Part shown: in pieces, positions 1-10,455 of the stretch
Position numbering within the stretch: position 1 is the stretch's first letter
How the letters are laid out: the number at the start of each line of letters is the position of its first letter
Assembly (NCBI RefSeq): GCF_030503735.1
Contig: NZ_CP073096.1
Span: forward strand, 806,001 to 870,000
Length of the DNA stretch: 64,000 nt
Origin: Corynebacterium tuberculostearicum
GTDB taxonomy: Bacteria; Actinomycetota; Actinomycetes; Mycobacteriales; Mycobacteriaceae
Direction of reading: 5' to 3'
Position numbers and translations under genes: made by a program
The notes under the pieces: model-generated
What the model saw: only the letters and a program-made list of their open reading frames with translations
Database searches by the model: none
What the model was told of the DNA's origin: nothing

Positions 1-2471
1 GCAGCAGCTGTGCGGTGCTCATTGACTTCCTCGTCCGTCAACGTGCGATCCGCTGCACGGAACAGAAGCTGGAAGGCCAAGGACTTCTTGCCCTCACCCA
101 ACTGCTCACCGCGGAAAATATCGAAGAGCTCCACGGATTCGATGAGCTCACCTGCCCCCTCTTCGACGGTGGCGCGCACGCGCTCGGCCGGCACATCCTC
201 ATCAACTACCAGAGCAATATCCTGGTGCAATGCGGGGAACGAAGACAGCACTGGCGCCGGGAACTTTTCCTCCAACGGCATGGCAGTAATGTCTAGTTCC
301 ATTGCACAGGTGCGTGCCGGCAGGTTCAGCGCCTCCAACACCTGGGGGTGTAGCTCACCGGCATACCCCAGCACCACGTCGGTGCCAGCAACCTTGACGG
401 CGGCACACCGGCCCGGGTGCCAGGGCAGAACCTGGGCCGCTTCTAACTCGATATCCACACCGGCGGCGCGAGCAACCAGCTGGGCGGACTCGATAGCGTC
501 GGCATAAGAGTATGCACGTCCCTCACCCCAGGGGCCTTCGTGCTCGATATTGCCAGTTGCCACCGTCGCAACGTGTAGTGGCTGCTCTGGCAGGGTTTCG
601 AGGAGATCAGAAACAACCTGCTCCGAAGGACGGTGCTCCACGGAAGGCATGGGCGATGACTCAGCACGCTTAAACGCCACCTGCTGCAGCCCGTACAGAG
701 CAAGGTCGCTGCGGCCACGTGCAACGTTTCGGCCGATGGCCTCTAGCATATTCGGCAGCAATGTCGTCGACAGGATAGCCTTGTCGGCCTCGAGCGGATT
801 CTGCACCGCTACAGTGCGGCGGCGAGCATCATCCTTGTCCAAGCCCCACACATCAAAGGTGTCGTTCGCCACGAACGGGGCCGGCAATACCTCTGCATAA
901 CCGGCATAGGCCAGGCCGTGACCAATAGCGCGGCGACGCTTCTGCGCTGGGGTTAGACCGCGACCGCCGGCCGGAGTAGGCAGGACGGTAGGAATGTCCT
1001 CCAACCCCTCAAGACGTAGGACCTCCTCAATGAGGTCAACATCCATAGAGATATCGGTGCGCCACGATGCAGGCGTTACCTGCAGCATTTCACCCTCATC
1101 GACAACAGTGCAGCCGACTTCCTCAAGGCGGGCAATGACTGTCTCACGGGAGTAGTCAACGCCTGCGTACTCGCTTGCCTTTGCGGTGCGCAGCGCAATG
1201 GGCTCGCGCTTGGCGACGTCCCCGATAAGCGTCCGGCCCTCCTCAATAGTGCCGCCCGCCAACCTCTGCAGAAGCGCACACGCGGTGTCCAAGGCGGCCT
1301 CAACAATCGCGGGATCCACGCCGCGCTCGAAGCGGCGGGAGGACTCGGAAGACAACTTATGGCGGCGAGAAGTGCGCGCCACGGTAATAGGATCCCAGAT
1401 GGCTGATTCGAAGACCACATCAGTGGTCTCTGCCGAGATTTCGGAGGTAGTGCCTCCCATGACGCCGGCTAGGGATTGGATTCCATTGGCATCGCAAATG
1501 ACCACGTCTTCTGCAGAAAGTTCACGCTTTACATGGTCCAGAGTCTCGAACTTCTCGCCTTCCTCCGCGTTACGGACAACGACGTTTCCTTGGATCACAT
1601 TAGCGTCAAAGGCATGCATCGGGGTGCCCAACAACAACATCACATAGTTAGTAATGTCCGTAGGCAGGTTCACGCTGCGCTGACCGCAGAGCATGAGCTC
1701 GCGCTCCAGCCAGAACGGGGTACGCGCCTGCGGGTCTATACCGCTTACTTTGCGGAGGCCGAAACGCTGCGCCTTGGTCGCGGGGTCTAGAGTGACGTCG
1801 ATAAGCGAGCCCTGCGCCGCCGGAACAGCAGAGGTATCAATTCCAGCAACCGACGGATCCTCGGCAATATCGGCAAACTCTAGATCGAAAGCGGAGGCAA
1901 TCTCACGGCTCAAACCACGCGCGGACAGGGCGTAGCCGCGGTCTGGGGTGATGTTTACGTCAAAATCGGTATCGTACAATCCGATAATCGGGCGGGCATC
2001 CTCGCCCACTTTATCGGCAACTTCCTCGCCCAAGACAATGATGCCGTTGGCCTGTGCGCCCAATCCCAGCTCCGCGCCAGAGCACATCATGCCATTGGAG
2101 ATGTGATCGTAGGTCTCGCGGGCCGCGATCTTGAAACCACCTGGCAGCTCCGACCCAGGAAGGGCCACGACGACATAGTCATTCAAGCGGAAATTCCGGG
2201 CACCGCAAATAATGCCCTGCAGCTCGCCCGTGCCATTGGCCTTGCCTACATTGACCTGGCAGTAGCGGATGGGCTTTTTGAACTGAGTAAGCTCTTCGAT
2301 CTCTACGACCTGGCCAATGACCACCGGACCAGTGCTTTCCGGAACAGCTGCGTAGCCTTCGGTTTCAAAACCGACGCGCACGAATCCGGAGTCCATATCG
2401 GCAGCAGGAACGCTCCAACCAGGGTTCTTAGCGCCCAGGATGCGGGTGACCCAGTCTTGGGAAATAAGCAT
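1..2471 (-). CDS. pheT: Phenylalanine--tRNA ligase beta subunit (3' end outside window)
   Basis: Beta subunit of the alpha2-beta2 phenylalanyl-tRNA synthetase, which charges tRNA-Phe in the cytoplasm. Translation from the ATG at 2471 gives MLISQDWVTRILG followed by the EMAP-like tRNA-binding domain (IGQVVEIEELTQF, then a GxxNF-type stretch at about residue 100). The frame stays open for 823 codons to the window edge. The last visible residues (LTDEEVNEHRTAA) belong to the C-terminal anticodon-binding FDX-ACB domain, so probably only about a dozen residues are missing. It lies 24 bp downstream of pheS and is almost certainly cotranscribed with it. The identification is secure; only the end is unknown. 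Confidence 0.96.
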   Translation of the reverse strand, partial: MLISQDWVTRILGAKNPGWSVPAADMDSGFVRVGFETEGYAAVPESTGPVVIGQVVEIEELTQFKKPIRYCQVNVGKANGTGELQGIICGARNFRLNDYVVVALPGSELPGGFKIAARETYDHISNGMMCSGAELGLGAQANGIIVLGEEVADKVGEDARPIIGLYDTDFDVNITPDRGYALSARGLSREIASAFDLEFADIAEDPSVAGIDTSAVPAAQGSLIDVTLDPATKAQRFGLRKVSGIDPQARTPFWLERELMLCGQRSVNLPTDITNYVMLLLGTPMHAFDANVIQGNVVVRNAEEGEKFETLDHVKRELSAEDVVICDANGIQSLAGVMGGTTSEISAETTDVVFESAIWDPITVARTSRRHKLSSESSRRFERGVDPAIVEAALDTACALLQRLAGGTIEEGRTLIGDVAKREPIALRTAKASEYAGVDYSRETVIARLEEVGCTVVDEGEMLQVTPASWRTDISMDVDLIEEVLRLEGLEDIPTVLPTPAGGRGLTPAQKRRRAIGHGLAYAGYAEVLPAPFVANDTFDVWGLDKDDARRRTVAVQNPLEADKAILSTTLLPNMLEAIGRNVARGRSDLALYGLQQVAFKRAESSPMPSVEHRPSEQVVSDLLETLPEQPLHVATVATGNIEHEGPWGEGRAYSYADAIESAQLVARAAGVDIELEAAQVLPWHPGRCAAVKVAGTDVVLGYAGELHPQVLEALNLPARTCAMELDITAMPLEEKFPAPVLSSFPALHQDIALVVDEDVPAERVRATVEEGAGELIESVELFDIFRGEQLGEGKKSLAFQLLFRAADRTLTDEEVNEHRTAA

Positions 2472-2495
2472 TAGTGTTTCAATCCTTTCTGGGTT

Positions 2496-3629
<1,134 letters not shown>

Positions 3630-3644
3630 TCATTCGAGCTCGGT

Positions 3645-4448
3645 TTAACCGCGGTTTTGAGCCTTTGCCGACTCATAGAGACAGATGCTCGCCGCAGTTG
3701 CAAGGTTGAGGGACTCAGCACGTCCACGCAGTGGAATACGTACCCGCAAATCCGCTTCTTCCAGCAGCTCGCCCAAGCCATGAGCCTCGTTTCCAAAAAG
3801 CCAAGCCGTAGGCTGGGACAGATCGGCCTCCGCAAGGTCTACTTCCCCATCGGCGGCCGTAGCTACAATTTGCATACCCGACTTACGCAGCTGCCCCAAA
3901 ACGTCTTTAATGTTGGGGTCTCGCGCTACCGGAACATGAAAGAGTGAACCGGCCGAAGCACGTGCTACCTTGCAGCTAAGGGGGTCAACAGTTTCACCTG
4001 CAAAAATGACGCCATCCGCCCCCATTGCATCTGAGGTCCTGATTAGAGTTCCCGCATTTCCTGGCTCCGAAGTTAGCACCGGCACAGAGACTAGGCGCGG
4101 CTTACCGTTGAGGATTTTACCCGCCGACCACAGCACTGGTTTGCAAAGCGCAAAGATCCCCGTGGTGGTGGCCGTATCAGACAGGTGCTTTGCGGCTTTA
4201 TCTGTAATCGGGTGAACATACACACCCATGTATCCACAGGCGGTAATAATCTCACCAAAACGTTCAGCTGCCTTGTCTGTTACAAATACGTCAACAGCCG
4301 CTCCAGTCGATACCGCCGCATCCACGGCATTTTCTCCCTCAATTAGGAATTGCTTCGCCTTCTTGCGGTTAGCCGCACGGTGCAGCTTGGCTGCGTTGAC
4401 AATGCGCGGCGTAAGTTCAGTAAAGGCAGAGTCAAAATCCAAATTCAT
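3645..4448 (-). CDS. tsnR: SpoU/TrmH-family RNA 2'-O-methyltransferase (TsnR/RlmB-like)
   Basis: A 267-aa SpoU-class (SPOUT fold) methyltransferase that uses S-adenosylmethionine to methylate ribose 2'-OH in rRNA. The three family motifs are visible: EPGNAGTLIRTSDAMG, TAWLFGNEAHGL and IPLRGRAESLNLATAASI. The N-terminal part has the substrate-binding FLIEGENAV-type domain. Position between rplT and pheS is the standard actinobacterial place for tsnR. The frame is open 20 codons further upstream, but the ATG at 4448 (MNLDFDSAF) is preceded by TAGGGT and exactly 7 nt, which suggests a leaderless start. The exact target nucleotide cannot be told from sequence. Confidence 0.88.
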   Translation of the reverse strand: MNLDFDSAFTELTPRIVNAAKLHRAANRKKAKQFLIEGENAVDAAVSTGAAVDVFVTDKAAERFGEIITACGYMGVYVHPITDKAAKHLSDTATTTGIFALCKPVLWSAGKILNGKPRLVSVPVLTSEPGNAGTLIRTSDAMGADGVIFAGETVDPLSCKVARASAGSLFHVPVARDPNIKDVLGQLRKSGMQIVATAADGEVDLAEADLSQPTAWLFGNEAHGLGELLEEADLRVRIPLRGRAESLNLATAASICLYESAKAQNRG

Positions 4449-4455
4449 GGCTACT

Positions 4456-4461
4456 ACCCTA
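4456..4461 (-). promoter_or_regulatory. -10 element, leaderless tsnR
   Basis: Minus-strand TAGGGT, then 7 nt, then the tsnR ATG at 4448. The expected transcription start coincides with the A of the ATG. Confidence 0.55.
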
Positions 4462-4497
4462 CCTACACCAGCAAAAGGACTTTCCACCCGGCTCATG

Positions 4498-4535
4498 GAA
4501 AAACCCACCTACCACTCATACGAGCCGTAGGTGGG
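4498..4535 (-). terminator. Rho-independent terminator of infC-rpmI-rplT
   Basis: Inverted repeat with 9-bp arms CCCACCTAC (4504-4512) and GTAGGTGGG (4527-4535). On the minus strand it is followed by five T residues (4499-4503). It lies 18 bp after the rplT stop codon. Confidence 0.85.
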
Positions 4536-4552
4536 CGGAAGGGGTTAAACCC

Positions 4553-4936
4553 TTAGGCAGCCTTAGGAGCGTTAACGTCCTCAGGAAGGGCAGCCTTGGC
4601 AGCCTCGCATAGTGCAGAGAATGCCTCGAAGTCATTGACAGCAAGCTCAGCCAGGATCTTGCGGTCAACCTCGATCTCAGCCAGGCGCAGGCCGTGGATG
4701 AGACGGTTGTAGGTGATGTCATTCATGCGGGCAGCAGCGTTGATGCGCTGGATCCACAGCTTACGGAACTCAGACTTACGAGCGCGACGATCGCGGTAAG
4801 CGTAAGTCATGGAGTGCAGCCACTGCTCCTTCGCCTTACGGTACAGGCGGGAGCGCTGGCCGCGGTAGCCCTTAGCGGACTTCAGAATCGCGCGACGCTT
4901 CTTCTTTGCGTTAACTGAGCGCTTTACTCGTGCCAC
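4553..4936 (-). CDS. rplT: 50S ribosomal protein L20
   Basis: A 127-aa ribosomal protein L20, which binds 23S rRNA early in large-subunit assembly. The basic N-terminus [15 protein letters not shown] and the [24 protein letters not shown] core are family hallmarks, and the length is normal (about 120-130 aa). It is the last gene of the infC-rpmI-rplT operon, 55 bp after rpmI, and is followed by a strong terminator. In other bacteria L20 represses its own operon through the leader RNA; here a leader hairpin exists (see 5745-5880), but L20 binding is not shown. Confidence 0.98.
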   Translation of the reverse strand: MARVKRSVNAKKKRRAILKSAKGYRGQRSRLYRKAKEQWLHSMTYAYRDRRARKSEFRKLWIQRINAAARMNDITYNRLIHGLRLAEIEVDRKILAELAVNDFEAFSALCEAAKAALPEDVNAPKAA

Positions 4937-4991
4937 AGTGATACTTCCTTAATTCGAATTGTGATGGCGGATGTGGGTTGATTCGGCGCTA

Positions 4992-5186
4992 TTATGCGCG
5001 GCCGAGCAGGCGCTTGACGCGCTTGGTGTCAGGCTGTGCGACTGCCTCGGTGCCCTTCAGACGACGGGTACGCTTGGACGGCTTGCCCTCCAGCAGGTGG
5101 CGGCGGCCAGCCTGCTCACGGCGCAGCTTGCCGGAACCGGTCACCTTGATACGCTTTGCGGTGCCCTTGTGGGTCTTCTGCTTCAT
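4992..5186 (-). CDS. rpmI: 50S ribosomal protein L35
   Basis: A 64-aa ribosomal protein L35 of usual length and very basic composition ([20 protein letters not shown], and a KRTRRLKGT core). It is the middle gene of the infC-rpmI-rplT operon, 36 bp after infC. Conserved in sequence and context. Confidence 0.98.
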   Translation of the reverse strand: MKQKTHKGTAKRIKVTGSGKLRREQAGRRHLLEGKPSKRTRRLKGTEAVAQPDTKRVKRLLGRA

Positions 5187-5222
5187 GAGTATTAAGTCCT
5201 TAAATCCTACGTGGAATCTGGT

Positions 5223-5744
5223 CTACTTCTTGCCCTTGCGAACCGGACCCAAAACCATGGTCATGTTGCGACCATCCTGCTTGGGGCGGGACTCAACAAC
5301 GCCAACTTCAGCGACGTCATCGGCCAAACGCTCCAAGAGGCGGAAACCCAGCTCCGGACGCGATTGTTCGCGGCCGCGGAACATGATGGTCACCTTGACC
5401 TTGGATCCCTTCTCGAGGAAGCGAACTACGTTACCCTTCTTCGTCTCATAATCGTGATCATCGATCTTAGGACGGAACTTCTGTTCCTTCACCACGGTCT
5501 GCTGTTGGTTCTTGCGGGCTTCGCGAGCCTTCTGAGCCTGCTCGTACTTGAATTTGCCGTAGTCCATGATCTTGGCCACTGGGGGCTTTGCCTTCGGTGC
5601 TACCTCAACCAAGTCAAGGTCAGCCTCATATGCAAGCTTGCGAGCATCATCGGTACGGACGATACCCACCTGTTCACCACCGGGGCCTACCAGACGGACC
5701 TCGGGTACTCGGATACGCTCATTGATGCGAGCTTCAGCGCTGAT
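5223..5744 (-). CDS. infC: Translation initiation factor IF-3, starting at an AUC codon
   Basis: IF-3 (173 aa from the proposed start) binds the 30S subunit and proofreads the start codon and initiator tRNA. The N-domain is seen in [15 protein letters not shown]...[16 protein letters not shown], and the C-domain in [19 protein letters not shown] and the [14 protein letters not shown] stretch. The first ATG/GTG/TTG in frame (GTG at 5669) would delete about 25 residues of the conserved N-domain. An in-frame TAA lies six codons before residue Ile1. The only sensible start is ATC at 5744-5742, with a GAGGAGA ribosome site about 6 nt upstream. AUU or other weak start codons are the classic basis of infC autoregulation. 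Start inferred; gene identity certain. Confidence 0.95.
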   Translation of the reverse strand: MSAEARINERIRVPEVRLVGPGGEQVGIVRTDDARKLAYEADLDLVEVAPKAKPPVAKIMDYGKFKYEQAQKAREARKNQQQTVVKEQKFRPKIDDHDYETKKGNVVRFLEKGSKVKVTIMFRGREQSRPELGFRLLERLADDVAEVGVVESRPKQDGRNMTMVLGPVRKGKK

Positions 5745-5887
5745 TGTGGTTCTCCTCGATTAGGGGGTGTATGAGTAAGTAGTTCACCTACCGGGACCAC
5801 AAACGAATCAAACCCGGTCTGCCAAAGACAGCCGGGAGTTCTCACAGTGCCAAGCACAACCGCTTGGTTACCTTTACCTTTATCCTA
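5745..5887 (-). promoter_or_regulatory. infC-rpmI-rplT leader with terminator-like hairpin and -10 element
   Basis: A minus-strand TAGGAT (5882-5887) is a good -10 candidate and would give a leader of about 130 nt. Within it is a GC-rich hairpin with arms CCCGG (5813-5817) and CCGGG (5832-5836), extended by inner CTG/CAG pairs. On the minus strand it is followed by the T-rich tract TTTGATTCGTTT (5801-5812), so it resembles an intrinsic terminator placed before the coding region. This suggests attenuation or ribosomal-protein feedback. No protein-binding motif can be proven by eye. Confidence 0.5.
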
Positions 5888-6014
5888 CGAACATCGTTCG
5901 CGGCTTCGGGTGGGAGATACTCCGCTTGTGACCCACGAACCTCGAAAAGGTCTCATGGGCGGTAGTGGCTTTGAGAATAGCAGCTTCTTCCCTTCCCACC
6001 AAATCTCAGCTCGT

Positions 6015-6863
6015 CTAACGATCTTCGCATTGGGCAGCTGGTTCAATGTTGCCTTCATCCACCCCAGCTTCAACGATGTCGACCAACTGATGGGCGAGGT
6101 AATCTACCGCTGGCTCGGCCTCCGCATAATTCTCCCCATCCGTAACCACAGATAGCGCTATGCCGACGCGTTTTCCGGCAACCTCATGAACACCAAATTG
6201 GCGGTAGGTGTACTCATTTTCTTCGTCATCCAAGCCCCAGCCGCTTTTGGCGCGGGTTTGTTTCTCCTTAGACAGACCAACCTTCTGCCAGGACACTATG
6301 TCCTTGAGCACCTTGTGCACGTAGTCCGCCTCTTCAATACAGGGTAGTTGGGCGCCGAAAACCGCCTGGTCTTTTAATGGCCACGTGGAGTAGCCGAAGG
6401 CGGTGTCGTGGATATCCGCATGCGATCCATGGTCATCGAGCAAATCCCTCACTGCTTTATCGGCCGAGCCTTCATACCATTGCACCTGTGACCACAAGGA
6501 GTAGGCGGCATCGTTATCTGATTCTTTGATTGCCAAGTCGACGAGGCTCTTATCCGCACCGTCTTTAAGCGCCGCGATGGCGATGGGAACTTTGATAGTG
6601 GACCAGACAGGGCCGTCGCCTTTATCACCCGCGGCGATAGTGTCGTCACTGGCGGAAATGGCAACGCCAACCTGGGCATGATATTGCTTTGCGGTCTTGT
6701 CCACCGCACGGTCAAGCTGAGTGCGCACGAGGTTCTGGTCCGGCGCCGAAGATGTAGTCGAAGACGCTGGGGCACTTTCTGTCTCGGGTTCGCCAGAACA
6801 AGCGCTCACTGTCAACAGGGTGAGTGCTGCGAGCAGGCTGACGCCAAGGCGTTTATTTTTCAC
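6015..6863 (-). CDS. Lipoprotein with class A beta-lactamase-like serine hydrolase fold
   Basis: A 282-aa exported lipoprotein. The signal peptide ends in a lipobox with Cys22 (TVSAC). After a Ser/Thr/Pro-rich linker (25-45) comes a domain with an SxxK-type motif STIK (about 88-91), an SDN motif (about 115-117) and KSG (about 206-208). This is the same order as SxxK, SDN and KTG in class A beta-lactamases. Real beta-lactamase activity is not implied; similar uncharacterised lipoproteins exist in actinobacteria and may act on peptidoglycan-like substrates. The GTG start is 6 bp after uvrA, so it is probably cotranscribed with uvrA. Function is inference from fold motifs only. Confidence 0.7.
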   Translation of the reverse strand: MKNKRLGVSLLAALTLLTVSACSGEPETESAPASSTTSSAPDQNLVRTQLDRAVDKTAKQYHAQVGVAISASDDTIAAGDKGDGPVWSTIKVPIAIAALKDGADKSLVDLAIKESDNDAAYSLWSQVQWYEGSADKAVRDLLDDHGSHADIHDTAFGYSTWPLKDQAVFGAQLPCIEEADYVHKVLKDIVSWQKVGLSKEKQTRAKSGWGLDDEENEYTYRQFGVHEVAGKRVGIALSVVTDGENYAEAEPAVDYLAHQLVDIVEAGVDEGNIEPAAQCEDR

Positions 6864-6869
6864 GTTTCC

Positions 6870-9710
6870 CTACTTCAACATGTCCTTCAAATAGCTACCC
6901 GTATAGGAGCCTTCCACCTGTACTACATCTTCTGGGGTTCCCTGCGCCACCACAGTGCCGCCGCCGGCGCCGCCTTCCGGCCCCATATCCACAATCCAGT
7001 CTGCGGCCTTGATGACGTCGAGGTTATGCTCGATCACTAGCACCGAGTTGCCCTTGTCCACCAAGCCTTGGATAACCAACATCAGCTTTCGAATGTCCTC
7101 AAAGTGCAAGCCGGTAGTCGGCTCGTCCAAGATGTAGATGGTTCGGCCGTTGGTTCGCTTTTGCAGTTCCGAGGCGAGCTTGACGCGCTGCGCTTCGCCA
7201 CCCGAGAGCGTGGTAGCAGCTTGACCGAGGCGCACGTAGCCCAAGCCGACGTCGACAAGCGTGGCAAGGTAGCGGTGAATGGAGTTGATGGGCTCGAAAA
7301 AGTCCGCAGCCTCGGAGATGGGCATATCCAGGACCTCGGCAATGTTCTTGCCCTTGTAGTGCACTTCCAGAGTCTCGCGGTTATAGCGAGCGCCCTCGCA
7401 AACCTCGCACGGAACGTAAACGTCTGGCAAGAAATTCATTTCGATTTTGATGGTGCCGTCACCCTGACAAGCCTCGCAGCGCCCGCCCTTGACGTTGAAG
7501 GAGAAACGACCGGCCTTGTAACCACGTACCTTGGCCTCTTGGGTTTCCGCAAAAAGGTTGCGGATTTTGTCAAAGACGCCCGTGTAGGTAGCTGGGTTCG
7601 AACGCGGGGTACGGCCAATTGGGCTCTGATCCACCTGTACCAACTTGTCTAAGTGCTCCACACCCTCGACGCGCTTGGCGCGGCCTGGGACCTGGCGTGC
7701 GCGGTTGAGCTTATTTGCCAAATTCTTGGCTAAAATCTCATTGACCACCGTGGACTTGCCAGACCCTGACACGCCGGTGATGCACACCAATACGCCCAAA
7801 GGAATCTCCACGTTGATGCCCTTCAGGTTATTTTCGCGCGCGCCGACAACCTTGAGGATCCGTTCCTTGTCAATCTCTCGGCGGTGGTCCGGTACCGCGA
7901 GGACCTTTTTGCCAGAAAGGTACTGGCCGGTGAGGGACTCTTTTACCTGCTCGATTCCAGCAGGCTCGCCTTGGTAGACCACCTCGCCGCCGTATTCACC
8001 GGCACGCGGTCCGACATCGACGAGCCAATCGGACTCCCGGATGGTGTCCTCATCGTGCTCAACCACAATGAGGGTATTGCCAATATCGCGCAGGCGCTGC
8101 AGGGTCTTAATAAGGCGCTGATTATCGCGCTGATGCAGGCCGATGGAAGGCTCATCGAGCACGTAGAGAACCCCGGCTAATCCGGAGCCAATCTGGGTAG
8201 CCAGGCGGATGCGCTGCGCTTCGCCACCTGACAAAGTGGAGGCACCGCGGTCAAGGGTGAGGTAGTTCAAGCCCACGTCCAGAAGGAAGCGCAGGCGGGC
8301 CTGGGTCTCCTTGAGCACCGCACCGGCAATGATTTCCTCACGGTGTCCCAACACCAAGGAGTCCAAGAACTCGGAGGCGTCTTCGATAGAAAGCGCACAT
8401 AACCCAGCGATGGACTGCTCACCATGAGTGGTAGACGCCAGGCGGACGGCTAAGATTTCCGGCTTCAGGCGGGTCCCCTTACAGGTGCTACACGGCACGC
8501 GGCGGGTGTACTGCAGCAGGCGGTCCTTTTGGGAGTGGGAATCGGTGGTCTCTAGCTTGCGGTGAATGAAGCCGGTCGCACCCTCAAACGGCGCGGTCCA
8601 GTTGCGCTGCCGTCCGTAGCGATTCTTATACCGGACCTGCACCTCTTCATCCGTGCCATAAACGAGCGCGTGGCGCTGTTCCTCGGTCAATTCGCTCACC
8701 GGGGTTTTAGGGTCAAACCCCATCGACTTTCCTAGGCCCTCCACCAGCTTGACAAAGTAGCGGGAGTTCGGGCTGGAGTGCCATGGCTGAATGGCGTCCA
8801 CCGCAGGCGCATCTGGGTCTGGAATCAGCAGATCTACATCGACTTCCAGCTTGGTGCCCAAGCCATCACACACGGGGCAGGAGCCAAATGGGGCGTTGAA
8901 AGAAAAGGCACGGGGCTCATACTCTTCGATGGTCAATGTGTGGCCATTCGGGCAGGCGGCCTTCTCCGAATAAGTGTGGGTAAGCTCTTCCTTATCCACG
9001 AACTCGATGGTCACCAAACCTTCTGCTAGACGCAATGCGGTTTCCACCGAATCGGTCAACCGTTGCTTTTGCGAAGCCTTTACCTGCAGGCGGTCAACCA
9101 CTACCTCAATATTGTGCTTGATCTGCTTCTTTAGCTTAGGCGGATCGCTGAGCTGATAGGTCTCCCCATCCACGCGGACGCGGGAATAACCTTGGGCCGA
9201 CAGGTCCTGGAAAAGATCGACGAACTCTCCCTTGCGCTTGCGCACCACTGGTGCGAGGACCTGGAATTTCAGCTTTTCTTCCAAGCCGAGTACCGCATCT
9301 ACAATCTGTTGTGGCGTTTGGCGCTCAATTACCGCATCACACTTGGGGCAGTGCGGCGTGCCAGCACGGGAAAACAGCAAGCGCAGGTAGTCGTAGATCT
9401 CCGTAATCGTGCCCACCGTGGAGCGCGGATTGTGGTTCGTTGACTTTTGATCGATGGACACTGCCGGGGAAAGGCCATCAATAAATTCCACATTCGGCTT
9501 ATCCATCTGCCCCAAAAACATGCGGGCGTAGGAGCTTAAGGATTCCACGTAACGACGCTGGCCCTCAGCGAAGATGGTGTCAAAGGCCAGCGAAGATTTA
9601 CCGGAACCCGATAGGCCGGTAAAAACAACCATTTTATCGCGGGGGATATCAATATCCACGCCCTTGAGGTTGTGTTCGCGGGCACCGCGCACCACCAAAC
9701 GATCAGCCAC
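6870..9710 (-). CDS. uvrA: Excinuclease ABC subunit A
   Basis: UvrA (946 aa) is the DNA-damage sensor ATPase of nucleotide excision repair and loads UvrB on lesions. It has two ABC modules with Walker A motifs [12 protein letters not shown] (near the N-terminus) and [12 protein letters not shown] (about residue 640). The zinc-finger cysteines (CPVCDGLG and CEACQGDG...CEVCEG) and two LSGGEAQR signatures are present. The frame is open 13 codons further upstream, but the GTG at 9710 ([17 protein letters not shown]) has a perfect GGAGGT 9 nt upstream. Divergent from the hydrolase gene at 9776. uvrB lies about 7 kb away on the same strand. Confidence 0.98.
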   Translation of the reverse strand: MADRLVVRGAREHNLKGVDIDIPRDKMVVFTGLSGSGKSSLAFDTIFAEGQRRYVESLSSYARMFLGQMDKPNVEFIDGLSPAVSIDQKSTNHNPRSTVGTITEIYDYLRLLFSRAGTPHCPKCDAVIERQTPQQIVDAVLGLEEKLKFQVLAPVVRKRKGEFVDLFQDLSAQGYSRVRVDGETYQLSDPPKLKKQIKHNIEVVVDRLQVKASQKQRLTDSVETALRLAEGLVTIEFVDKEELTHTYSEKAACPNGHTLTIEEYEPRAFSFNAPFGSCPVCDGLGTKLEVDVDLLIPDPDAPAVDAIQPWHSSPNSRYFVKLVEGLGKSMGFDPKTPVSELTEEQRHALVYGTDEEVQVRYKNRYGRQRNWTAPFEGATGFIHRKLETTDSHSQKDRLLQYTRRVPCSTCKGTRLKPEILAVRLASTTHGEQSIAGLCALSIEDASEFLDSLVLGHREEIIAGAVLKETQARLRFLLDVGLNYLTLDRGASTLSGGEAQRIRLATQIGSGLAGVLYVLDEPSIGLHQRDNQRLIKTLQRLRDIGNTLIVVEHDEDTIRESDWLVDVGPRAGEYGGEVVYQGEPAGIEQVKESLTGQYLSGKKVLAVPDHRREIDKERILKVVGARENNLKGINVEIPLGVLVCITGVSGSGKSTVVNEILAKNLANKLNRARQVPGRAKRVEGVEHLDKLVQVDQSPIGRTPRSNPATYTGVFDKIRNLFAETQEAKVRGYKAGRFSFNVKGGRCEACQGDGTIKIEMNFLPDVYVPCEVCEGARYNRETLEVHYKGKNIAEVLDMPISEAADFFEPINSIHRYLATLVDVGLGYVRLGQAATTLSGGEAQRVKLASELQKRTNGRTIYILDEPTTGLHFEDIRKLMLVIQGLVDKGNSVLVIEHNLDVIKAADWIVDMGPEGGAGGGTVVAQGTPEDVVQVEGSYTGSYLKDMLK

Positions 9711-9762
9711 TGTGCTCAGACCTCCAGTCCTAAGGATTGCACTCTCCACTCGAATGTACCCG

Positions 9763-9768
9763 TAGGCT
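9763..9768 (+). promoter_or_regulatory. -10 element, leaderless MBL hydrolase gene
   Basis: TAGGCT followed by 7 nt and the ATG at 9776, with no ribosome site in between. Confidence 0.5.
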
Positions 9769-9775
9769 AGGACAC

Positions 9776-10378
9776 ATGACTAACGAGCTTCAGCTACATC
9801 AGATTTCCGTATCCGAAATGGACAATAACTGCTACCTTCTCCAAGCAGGCAAGGAAGGCTTGCTTATCGACGCCGCCGATAACGCCCCCGCCATCTTGGA
9901 CATGGCCCGCGAGGCTGGGGTAAAGATCACCGCCGTGCTCACCACCCATCGCCATTGGGATCATGTGCGCGCGCTTGAAGAGGTCCTCTCCGGAACCGAT
10001 GCCACCCACTACGCCTCCTTTCTGGACTCCCCAGCCATTCCGGCCAACGTGGACGTGGAGCTGCGCGACGGCGATACCATTGACTTCGCAAGTCTCCCTC
10101 TGCCCGTTCGCATCTTGCGCGGCCACACTCCAGGAGGGGCTGCTCTGATTGCCACTGTTGAAGGCATCACCAACCTCTTCGTGGGCGATTCCCTCTTCCC
10201 TGGCGGGCTGGGCAAAACCACCTCCGAAGGAGACTTTGTCCGCTTGTATAAGGATGTAACAGGACGCATTTTTGATGAGTTCCCAGACAACGCCATTGTG
10301 CGTCCCGGCCACGGCAAGCCCACGACCTTGGGGGAGGAACGCCCCAAGCTGGGTGACTGGTGGGAACGCCGCTGGTGA
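9776..10378 (+). CDS. Metallo-beta-lactamase-fold hydrolase (glyoxalase II-like)
   Basis: A 200-aa cytoplasmic metallohydrolase. It shows the metal-binding motif THRHWDH (HxHxDH type, about residue 60), the second His in GHTPGG, the Asp in GDSLFPGG and the last His in RPGHG. This set is typical of glyoxalase II-like and related MBL-fold thioester or ester hydrolases. An upstream in-frame ATG at 9737 exists, but the ATG at 9776 ([18 protein letters not shown]) fits the family and has a 7-nt spaced -10 element. In corynebacteria this gene regularly sits next to uvrA. The substrate is unknown. Confidence 0.85.
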   Translation: MTNELQLHQISVSEMDNNCYLLQAGKEGLLIDAADNAPAILDMAREAGVKITAVLTTHRHWDHVRALEEVLSGTDATHYASFLDSPAIPANVDVELRDGDTIDFASLPLPVRILRGHTPGGAALIATVEGITNLFVGDSLFPGGLGKTTSEGDFVRLYKDVTGRIFDEFPDNAIVRPGHGKPTTLGEERPKLGDWWERRW

Positions 10379-10455
10379 TCCAGCGGCCAATTTCCGCGTA
10401 CAATGGTCTGGCACACGATAGATCTAGAACAACGAGCTAAGGAGCTTTAAGGACT

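Noticed and set aside
9748..9762. Possible LexA (SOS) box near uvrA
   Set aside because: Only a TCGAA half is present; the second half of the palindrome is missing.
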